Source of the DNA: Oscillospiraceae bacterium
GTDB lineage: Bacteria > Bacillota > Clostridia > Oscillospirales > Ruminococcaceae
Reading direction: 5' to 3'
Assembly: GCA_017472375.1 (NCBI GenBank)
Contig: JAFUQL010000252.1
Span: forward strand, 1-6,261
Length of the DNA: 6,261 nucleotides
Shown here: positions 1 to 5,075 of the stretch, in pieces
Numbering within the stretch: the first letter of the stretch is position 1
Layout of the letters: the number at the start of each line of letters is the position of its first letter
Program-made: the position numbers and the translations under genes
Notes under the pieces: model-generated
What the model saw: only the letters and a program-made list of their open reading frames with translations
Databases searched by the model: none
What the model was told of the DNA's origin: nothing

Positions 1-493
1 CCTCGGTGGCCACGGCCTCGTCATAAGCCTCCACGGCGTCGTTGTAGTTCTCCAGCGCCTTGTCGTAGCTATCCTGCAGGCGCTCGTCCGAGTCGCTCAG
101 GCTCTCCCGGGCGCGCTCGATCTGCTTCTCCAGCTCGGCGGTGTCCAGTGTGCAGATCACATCGCCGGCCTCCACCCGGTCGCCCACCTGCACCGCCACC
201 GATTTGACGGTGTACTTCAGGTCGGTGGTGACGCTGGACACGTTGGCGCTCTCCACCGTGCCGGTGGCGCTCACCGAGTTCTCCAGCGTGGTCTTGCGCA
301 GGGTGGTGGTGCGCACGAAGGTGATGCCCTCGCTCATCTCCGCCAGGGAGGTGCGGGCGGGCAGGACGCGGACGGCGACAAAGATGCCCGCCGCCAGCAG
401 CACCGCCAGCAGGATGAACAGCTTCTTGTGCCGCCCGATGAAGGCGGCTGCCCGCGCGAAGATGCCGGCGGGCTTGGCGTTTGTTTCGTTCAT
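1..493 (-). CDS. HlyD/MacA-type membrane-fusion (efflux adaptor) protein, N-terminal part
   Basis: Partial gene; the 164 N-terminal residues are visible and the rest lies beyond the left edge. The start is the ATG at 493-491, with a purine-rich SD (AGGGGGA, about 500-506) 6 nt upstream. Residues 1-23 are a short basic cytoplasmic segment. Residues about 24-45 are a single hydrophobic anchor (LFILLAVLLAAGIFVAV). Residues about 70-118 form a beta-rich stretch with a lipoyl/biotinyl-like half-motif (VKSVAVQVGDRVEAGD, then LDTAELE), as is typical of HlyD, MacA and YknX adaptors. From about 119 an acidic alpha-helical coiled coil begins, with Tyr at heptad spacing (143, 150, 157). In this family the protein is membrane-anchored and couples an ABC transporter to substrate passage through the envelope; in Firmicutes it usually precedes a MacB-like ATPase and permease. 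Those partners are not in the window. The family call is firm; the substrate is unknown. Confidence 0.88.
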   Translation of the reverse strand, partial: MNETNAKPAGIFARAAAFIGRHKKLFILLAVLLAAGIFVAVRVLPARTSLAEMSEGITFVRTTTLRKTTLENSVSATGTVESANVSSVTTDLKYTVKSVAVQVGDRVEAGDVICTLDTAELEKQIERARESLSDSDERLQDSYDKALENYNDAVEAYDEAVATE

Positions 494-498
494 GTCAG

Positions 499-506
499 GT
501 CCCCCT
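499..506 (-). promoter_or_regulatory. Ribosome binding site of the adaptor gene
   Basis: On the minus strand this reads AGGGGGAC, 5 to 6 nt before the ATG at 493. It fixes the start of the adaptor gene. I found no convincing sigma-70 promoter pair between 507 and 601; the candidates (AACTAT near 525-530, AATTAT near 561-566) have poor -35 boxes. Confidence 0.6.
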
Positions 507-542
507 ATGTTCGGTTGATCGGGATAGTTCACTGGGTACCAT

Positions 543-597
543 TGTGGGGCAGGGATGTGGATAATTTGTGAAACAGGCCGCAAAAGTCTGTGAAATC
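543..597 (-). promoter_or_regulatory. DnaA-box-like cluster upstream of the adaptor gene
   Basis: On the minus strand, 564-556 reads TTATCCACA, an exact match to the consensus DnaA box. Three looser 9-mers ending in CACA lie around it in the same orientation: GATTTCACA (597-589), TGTTTCACA (575-567) and TGCCCCACA (551-543). Steps between them are 22, 11 and 13 nt, so three of the four are on one helical face. The exact box is a direct observation. Its use as a DnaA site, or the use of the TTTCACA repeats as an operator of another regulator, is inference. There is no AT-rich unwinding region or replication gene here, so this is not proposed as an origin. Confidence 0.35.
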
Positions 598-601
598 CCA
601 T

Positions 602-636
602 AAAAAAGCACCCCGCCGCAGAAAGCGGCGGGGTGC
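602..636 (-). terminator. Rho-independent terminator of the marR-ABC-ABC operon
   Basis: A perfect 12-bp GC-rich inverted repeat (arms 608-619 and 625-636) has a 5-nt loop and is followed on the minus strand by six T (607-602). It begins 18 nt after the stop codon of the second ABC gene. The U-tract is on the minus-strand side only, so it terminates leftward transcription. It separates the exporter operon from the adaptor gene, which therefore probably has its own promoter. Confidence 0.93.
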
Positions 637-654
637 GGGGATGTTAAAAAGCGG

Positions 655-2589
655 TCAGTCCAGCTCGAACTTGCCGGTGTAGAGCTGATAGTAGCGGCCC
701 TGCTCGGCCATCAGCTGCTCGTGGCTGCCGCGCTCGATGATGCGGCCCTGCTCCAGCACCAGAATGGCGTCGGCGCCGCGCACGGTGGACAGGCGGTGGG
801 CGATGATGAAGCTGGTGCGCCCGTACATCAGGCCGGCCATGCCCTCCTGCACCAGCGCCTCGGTGCGGGTGTCGATGGAGGAGGTGGCCTCGTCCAAAAT
901 CAGCACCGGGGGATCGGCCACGGTGGCGCGGGCGATGGCCAGAAGCTGGCGCTGGCCCTGGGACAGGTTCGCGCCGTCGCCGGTGATGAGGGTGTTGTAG
1001 CCGTCGGGCAGGTGGCGGATGAACTTATCCGCGCCCACCAGCCGCGCGGCGGCGATGACCTCCTCGTCGGGGGCGTCCAGCCGCCCGTAGCGGATGTTCT
1101 CCATCACGGTGCCGGTGAACAGGTGGGTATCCTGCAGTACGATGCCCAGGCTGCGGCGCAGGTCGTCCCGCTTGATCTTGTTGATGTCGATGCCGTCGTA
1201 GCGGATCTTGCCGTCGGGAACATCGTAAAAGCGGTTCAGCAGGTTGGTGATGGTGGTCTTGCCGGCGCCGGTGCTGCCCACGAAGGCGATCTGCTCGCCG
1301 GGGCGGGCAAACAGGCTCATGTCGTGCAGCACCGTCTTTTCAGGCACATAGCCGAAGTCCATGTGCTCGATGCGGATGTCGCCGGTGACCTGCACCAGCA
1401 TGGTCTTGCTGTTGTTCTCGCCGTAGGGGACCTTCCACGCCCAGGTGCCGGTGCGCTCCTCGCACTCCACCAGCTGGCCGTCCCGATCCTCCCGGGCGTT
1501 GACCAGGGTCACGAAGCCCTGGTCCTGCTCAGGCTTCTCATCCATGATGGCGAAGATGCGCTCCGCACCCGCCAGCGCCATGATGATGTTGTTCAGCTGC
1601 TGGGTCACCTGGTTGATGGGCTGGCTGAAGCTGCGGTTGAACTGCAGGAAGCTGGCCAGATCGCCCAGCGACATATAGCCGCCGATGGACATGGCCGCGC
1701 CGGCCAGCGCAATGATCACATAGCCCAGGTTGCCCAGGTTCATGTTGATGGGGCCCATGATGTTGGCCAGCGCAGTGGCCTTGCGGGCGGACTGGTACAG
1801 CTCCTCGTTCAGGGCGGTGAACTTCTCCACGTTTTCTTCCTCGTGGCAGAACACCTTGACCACCTTCTGGCCGTCCATCATCTCCTCGATGAAGCCGTTC
1901 ACCGCGCCCAGGTTCTTCTGCTGGGCCACGAAGCCCGAGCCGCTGTGGCCGGCGATGGTCTTGGTCAGCACCATCATCAGGCCCACGATGATCAGGTTCA
2001 GCACGGTCAGCACCGGGCTGAGCAGGATCATGCTCACCAGTACGCTGACCACCGTCACCACGCTGGAGAACATCTGGGGCAGTGCCTGACTGATCATCTG
2101 GCGCAGGGTGTCGGTGTCGTTGGTGTACAGGCTCATGATGTCGCCGTGGGGGTGGCTGTCAAAGTAGCGCAGGGGCAGCCGCTGCATATGGGCGAACATA
2201 TCGTCCCGGATGTGCTTCAGCACGCCCTGGCCTACCACCACCATGATGCGCTGCTGGGTGAAGGCGCAGACCACGCCCATGGCGTACCAGCCGCACACCC
2301 GCAGCATGGCGCTGACCAGAGGGCCGAAGTCCGGGTCGGCCTGCCCGATCATGGGCAGGATGTAGCTGTCGATGAGGGTCTTGGTGAACAGGGTGCCCTG
2401 CACCATGGCAAGGCTGGAGCCCACGATGCACACCAGCACCGCCACACAGTGGGGCGCATAGTAGTGCAGCAGGATCTTGATGAGCCGCAGGAAGGTGCCC
2501 TTCGGGTCCTTCACCTTGGGGCGCGGGCCGCGCATCCCGCGGGGGCCGCCGGGGCCGCGCATGGGTCGGGCATTGTTGGGAGCTGCCAT
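655..2589 (-). CDS. ABC multidrug exporter half-transporter, catalytic (consensus-site) subunit
   Basis: A 644-residue half-transporter with an N-terminal membrane domain and a C-terminal ATPase. Residues 1-30 are a Gly/Pro/Arg-rich basic tail. Membrane helices lie at about 46-66, 92-115, 173-190, 192-210 and 285-305, with a less hydrophobic sixth after 308. The ATPase has A-loop Tyr414, Walker A GSTGAGKT at 438-445, Q-loop Gln486, signature LSQGQ at 542-546, Walker B with Asp566 and catalytic Glu567, and switch His598. Walker A, Walker B and the switch are intact, but the signature has Gln for the first Gly. This matches the TM288/LmrD-like partner of heterodimeric exporters, whose altered signature faces the partner's degenerate site. 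Residues about 357-405 add an uncommon linker between the membrane domain and ATPase. The ATG overlaps the upstream gene's stop (TAATG), with an AAAGGAGG ribosome site inside that gene's last codons. Likely role: ATP-driven export of drugs or other hydrophobic compounds; substrate unknown. Confidence 0.95.
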   Translation of the reverse strand: MAAPNNARPMRGPGGPRGMRGPRPKVKDPKGTFLRLIKILLHYYAPHCVAVLVCIVGSSLAMVQGTLFTKTLIDSYILPMIGQADPDFGPLVSAMLRVCGWYAMGVVCAFTQQRIMVVVGQGVLKHIRDDMFAHMQRLPLRYFDSHPHGDIMSLYTNDTDTLRQMISQALPQMFSSVVTVVSVLVSMILLSPVLTVLNLIIVGLMMVLTKTIAGHSGSGFVAQQKNLGAVNGFIEEMMDGQKVVKVFCHEEENVEKFTALNEELYQSARKATALANIMGPINMNLGNLGYVIIALAGAAMSIGGYMSLGDLASFLQFNRSFSQPINQVTQQLNNIIMALAGAERIFAIMDEKPEQDQGFVTLVNAREDRDGQLVECEERTGTWAWKVPYGENNSKTMLVQVTGDIRIEHMDFGYVPEKTVLHDMSLFARPGEQIAFVGSTGAGKTTITNLLNRFYDVPDGKIRYDGIDINKIKRDDLRRSLGIVLQDTHLFTGTVMENIRYGRLDAPDEEVIAAARLVGADKFIRHLPDGYNTLITGDGANLSQGQRQLLAIARATVADPPVLILDEATSSIDTRTEALVQEGMAGLMYGRTSFIIAHRLSTVRGADAILVLEQGRIIERGSHEQLMAEQGRYYQLYTGKFELD

Positions 2590-4328
2590 TATGCCTCGCC
2601 TCCTTTCATATCCTCGGGGCGGATCTGAGAGTGATAGACCTCCTGGTAGATGGGGTTGGAGGCCAGCAGCTCCTCATGGGTGCCCCAGCCGCTGATGCGG
2701 CCGTCATCCAGCACAAGGATGCGGTCGGCGTGCTGGATGCTGGAGATGCGCTGTGCCACGATCAGCTTGGTCACGCCGGGGATCTTCTCGGCAAAGGCCT
2801 GCCGGATCTTTGCGTCGGTGGCGGTGTCCACCGCGCTGGTGGAGTCGTCCAGGATCAGCACCTTGGGCTGCTTGAGCAGAGCCCGGGCGATGCACAGGCG
2901 CTGCTTCTGGCCGCCGGACAGGTTCGCGCCGCCCTGCTCCACCATGGAGTCGTATCGGTCGGGGAAGGTCTCGATGAACTCATCGGCGCAGGCCAGGCGG
3001 CAGACCTCCTGGCACTGCTCGTCGGTGGCCTCCGCGTCGCCCCAGCGCAGGTTCTCGTAGATGGTGCCCCGGAACAGAACGTTCTTCTGCAGCACCATGG
3101 CCACCGCGCCGCGCAGGGTCTCCAGGTCGTAGCGGCGCACGTCCACGCCGCCCACCTTCACGCAGCCGCCGGTCACGTCGTACAGGCGGGGGATGAGCTG
3201 CACCAGGCTGGTCTTGGCGCTGCCGGTGCCGCCCAGAATGCCCACGGTGGAGCCGGCAGGGATGTGCAGGTCGATGTCCGACAGCACCTCATGGCCGTCG
3301 GCCCGGTAGGCGAAGGCGGCGTGCTCGAAGTCGATGGAGCCGTCGGCCACCTCATACAGGGGCTCCTCGCCGTTCACCAGGGTGGACTTCTCGTCCAGCA
3401 CCTCGCAGATGCGCTTGCCGGCGGCGGCGCTCATGGTCATCATCACCACGATCATGGCCACCATCATCAGGTTCATCAGGATGTTCGAGCAGTAGGTGAA
3501 CAGGCTCATCAGGTTGCCGGTGGACAGCTCGCCGCCGATGACCATGTGGGCGCCGTTCCAGCTCACCAGCAGGATGCAGGCGTACATGCACAGCTGCATC
3601 AGGGGCATGGTGAGGATCATGCGGTTCTCGGCCTTTACAAACAGGTTGTACAGGTTGGCAGAGGCCTTCTGGAACTTGTCGGTCTCGAAGCCCTCCCGTA
3701 CATAGGCCTTCACCACGCGGATGGCGGAGACGTTTTCCTGCACGCTGGCGTTCAGCTCATCGTACTTTTTAAACACCTTGGGGAACAGCTTGGTGGTGCT
3801 GCCCATGATGAAGAACAGGCACACGGCCAAAAAGGCCAGCACGCCCAGAAAGATCAGCGCCATGCGGGGGCTGATGCGCCAGGCCATCACCACCGCCACG
3901 ATAAGGGACACCGGGGCGCGGAAGCACATCCGCAGCAGCATCTGGAAGGCGTTCTGCACGTTGGTCACGTCGGTGGTCAGGCGGGTGACCAGGCCGGCGG
4001 TGCTGAATTTGTCGATGTTGGCGAAGCTGAAGGTCTGGATGTGCTCGAACATGGCCTGCCGCAGATTGCGGGCAAAGCCGGTGGAGGACTGGGCGGCAAA
4101 GACGGCGCCTGCGCCGCCCAGCAGCAGGCCCAGCAGGGACATGGCGGCCATGGCGAGGGCCATCATGACCACATGGTGCAGGTCACCGGCCAGCACGCCG
4201 TCGTCCACCAGCGAGGCGATCATCAGCGGGATGATCATCTCGCACACCACCTCGCCGATCATACACAGCGGGGTGAGGATGGCGGTCAGCTTGAATTCTT
4301 TGATGTGGGATGCAAGAGTTCGGATCAA
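2589..4328 (-). CDS. ABC multidrug exporter half-transporter, degenerate-site subunit
   Basis: A 579-residue half-transporter, the partner of the gene that follows it in the operon. Membrane helices lie at about 14-40, 53-78, 133-150, 157-176, 242-260 and 275-298. The ATPase has A-loop Tyr341, Walker A GGTGSAKT at 366-373 (Ala371 where Gly is usual), Q-loop Gln414, canonical signature LSGGQ at 470-474, Walker B ending Asp494-Asp495 (Asp in place of the catalytic Glu), and Gln526 in place of the switch His. These substitutions mark the TM287/LmrC/BmrC-like subunit of heterodimeric exporters. Its own ATP site hydrolyses poorly, while its intact signature completes the partner's active site. The start is a TTG at 4328-4326 (overlapping the regulator's TGA), chosen because an AAAGGAGGG site lies about 9 nt upstream and the next Met (residue 23) is inside the first membrane helix. 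The last codons (MKGGEA) also encode the ribosome site of the next gene. Confidence 0.94.
   Translation of the reverse strand: MIRTLASHIKEFKLTAILTPLCMIGEVVCEMIIPLMIASLVDDGVLAGDLHHVVMMALAMAAMSLLGLLLGGAGAVFAAQSSTGFARNLRQAMFEHIQTFSFANIDKFSTAGLVTRLTTDVTNVQNAFQMLLRMCFRAPVSLIVAVVMAWRISPRMALIFLGVLAFLAVCLFFIMGSTTKLFPKVFKKYDELNASVQENVSAIRVVKAYVREGFETDKFQKASANLYNLFVKAENRMILTMPLMQLCMYACILLVSWNGAHMVIGGELSTGNLMSLFTYCSNILMNLMMVAMIVVMMTMSAAAGKRICEVLDEKSTLVNGEEPLYEVADGSIDFEHAAFAYRADGHEVLSDIDLHIPAGSTVGILGGTGSAKTSLVQLIPRLYDVTGGCVKVGGVDVRRYDLETLRGAVAMVLQKNVLFRGTIYENLRWGDAEATDEQCQEVCRLACADEFIETFPDRYDSMVEQGGANLSGGQKQRLCIARALLKQPKVLILDDSTSAVDTATDAKIRQAFAEKIPGVTKLIVAQRISSIQHADRILVLDDGRISGWGTHEELLASNPIYQEVYHSQIRPEDMKGGEA
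2592..2606 (-). promoter_or_regulatory. Ribosome binding site of the second ABC gene
   Basis: AAAGGAGGC on the minus strand, encoding Lys-Gly-Gly at the end of the first ABC protein, lies about 9 nt before the ATG at 2589. The stop and start overlap as TAATG. The arrangement fits coupled, near-equal synthesis of the two halves of the pump. Confidence 0.75.
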
Positions 4329-4867
4329 ATGGGGTTCCCTCCTTTGTTGGGGATGCAGCCGCAGTCAACGCACAGCGCCGGCGGCTGGTCGGGGTCATGG
4401 GGCGGTAGCTGGTCAGGGTCGTGGGGCGGCGGGGGCGGCAGAGTGCTGCCCATATTGCCGGCCACCTGCAGCAGCAGCGCCTTCAGGGTGTCGGCTTCCT
4501 CCCCGGTCAGTCCGTCCAGAAGCTGCTGTTCGATGCCGCTGCGGTGGCGGTGCAGGGCCTCCCGCACCTGGGCGGCAGCGGGGGTGGCGGCCAGCAGCCG
4601 GTAGCGCCGGTCGTCCGGGTCCACCGTCACGGTCACAAAACCCTTCTGCTCCAGCCGCTGGATCAGCCCGGTGACGGTCACATGGCTCTGATGCAGGAAT
4701 TCCTCCACGTCGCGCATGGTCACCCGCCGGCCCTGCCGGGCCAAAAGATACATCAGAACGTGCATCTGGGACGAGGTCAGGTTCATATCCCGCAGGTTTT
4801 GATTCAGGGATTTCTCGATCTGGATGTTGATGTGCTTCACAAGCATCCCAAGGGGATACCCGGGCAT
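4325..4867 (-). CDS. MarR-family transcriptional regulator with Pro-rich, Cys-containing tail
   Basis: A 180-residue winged-helix regulator and the first gene of the efflux operon. Residues about 5-30 form the N-terminal dimerisation helix and about 32-46 the second helix (SSQMHVLMYLLARQG). Residues 50-76 carry the helix-turn-helix (VTMRDVEEFLHQSHVTVTG). Residues 77-96 are the wing with the family's DxR-type motif (Asp86, Arg87, Arg88), and 97-142 are the C-terminal dimer helices. The tail 143-180 is unusual: a polyproline run, two copies of the octamer PPHDPDQ(L/P), then Cys166, Cys169 and Cys171 (CxxCxC). The ATG at 4867 follows AAAGGAGG by 7 nt. A longer reading frame would start with the TTG of the -35 box itself, so it cannot be made from this promoter. 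In such loci the protein is normally a ligand-relieved repressor of the pump. The palindromes over its promoter support autoregulation. Confidence 0.92.
   Translation of the reverse strand: MPGYPLGMLVKHINIQIEKSLNQNLRDMNLTSSQMHVLMYLLARQGRRVTMRDVEEFLHQSHVTVTGLIQRLEQKGFVTVTVDPDDRRYRLLAATPAAAQVREALHRHRSGIEQQLLDGLTGEEADTLKALLLQVAGNMGSTLPPPPPHDPDQLPPHDPDQPPALCVDCGCIPNKGGNPI
4328..4350 (-). promoter_or_regulatory. Ribosome binding site deciding the TTG start of the first ABC gene
   Basis: On the minus strand AAAGGAGGG lies within the regulator's last codons (the Lys-Gly-Gly of its C-terminus), about 9 nt before the TTG at 4328. The TTG overlaps the regulator's TGA stop in the form TTGA. This supports translational coupling of the regulator and exporter. 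Confidence 0.75.
4384..4431 (-). repeat. Two-copy 24-nt tandem repeat in the regulator's tail
   Basis: Units 4384-4407 and 4408-4431 differ at four positions, two of them in the last two bases of the unit. They encode two copies of an 8-residue unit (PPHDPDQ plus Leu or Pro). The repeat preserves the reading frame and lies outside the DNA-binding fold, so copy number could vary without disrupting the regulator's core. Confidence 0.8.
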
Positions 4868-4909
4868 GAAAACGCCTCCTTTCGCGAGGGGTCGGATGAA
4901 AATATGTAA

Positions 4910-4942
4910 CGTGCTATCCTTTAGCACGCTATAGATTATAGC
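4910..4942. promoter_or_regulatory. Probable MarR operator: interlocking palindromes over -10 and transcription start
   Basis: Two perfect inverted repeats share their middle. GCTATA-3 nt-TATAGC (4928-4942) covers the -10 box, and CGTGCTA-5 nt-TAGCACG (4910-4928) covers the start of transcription and early leader. Where they meet, 4922-4931 reads TAGCACGCTA, close to the TTAGCnnGCTAA type of site known for SlyA/MarR proteins. Repressor bound here would block RNA polymerase at the promoter. That the operon's own regulator binds is inferred from position and similarity to family sites. Confidence 0.75.
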
Positions 4943-4963
4943 AGTGTGACACAGGGATGTCAA
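4935..4963 (-). promoter_or_regulatory. Consensus sigma-70 promoter of the marR-ABC-ABC operon
   Basis: On the minus strand the -35 box is TTGACA (4963-4958), the spacer is exactly 17 nt, and the -10 box is TATAAT (4940-4935). All twelve promoter bases match the housekeeping sigma-A/70 consensus. The expected start of transcription is near 4928, giving a leader of about 60 nt. A promoter this strong ahead of an efflux operon implies that it is held down by a repressor. Confidence 0.92.
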
Positions 4964-5028
4964 TGAACGAACTGTTAATGTTTGGTGAGAGCGGAGAGAC
5001 CGCCGTCCATTCCCTTTTCACAAATCTG

Positions 5029-5037
5029 TGGTACAAT
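5029..5037 (+). promoter_or_regulatory. Extended -10 promoter of the BMP-domain gene
   Basis: TGG followed by TACAAT (5032-5037) fits the TGnTATAAT extended -10 element. The -35 region at the right distance (about 5009-5015, ATTCCCT) is weak, as is common with extended -10 promoters. Transcription would start near 5044, about 32 nt before the ATG. The promoter is divergent from the efflux operon's, with about 70 nt between the two -35 to -10 regions. Confidence 0.6.
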
Positions 5038-5060
5038 ACCCCTTGAACTGATCTGTACAA

Positions 5061-5067
5061 GGGAGGG
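5061..5067 (+). promoter_or_regulatory. Ribosome binding site of the BMP-domain gene
   Basis: GGGAGGG lies 8 to 9 nt before the ATG at 5076 and decides that start. Its first three G are also the right arm of a small inverted repeat (CCCTTG at 5040-5045, CAAGGG at 5058-5063). Confidence 0.65.
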
Positions 5068-5075
5068 AGAGAGCC

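Noticed and set aside
141..518. Plus-strand frame of 125 codons opposite the adaptor gene
   Set aside because: Antisense to a well-supported HlyD/MacA-type N-terminus with its own start and ribosome site; the translation is Ser/Thr/Ala/Val-rich with no domain.
543..597. A replication origin at the DnaA-box cluster
   Set aside because: Only one exact box, no AT-rich unwinding element, and no dnaA, dnaN or plasmid replication gene nearby.
721..4604. Two very long plus-strand open frames (about 635 and 657 codons) opposite the ABC genes
   Set aside because: They are antisense to the two conserved ABC genes, their translations are low-complexity His/Ala/Gly/Gln-rich text with no domain, and they lack ribosome sites. 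They arise because GC-rich codons leave few stops on the opposite strand.
4943..4953. Short symmetric GTGT/ACAC element in the promoter spacer as another operator
   Set aside because: Arms of 4 bp are too short to separate from chance, and it does not resemble the GCTA-type palindromes next to it.
4868..4963. A 32-residue longer N-terminus for the MarR protein, starting at 4963
   Set aside because: Its TTG start would be the -35 hexamer of the operon's own promoter, so it would not be in the transcript; the ATG at 4867 has a strong ribosome site at the right distance.
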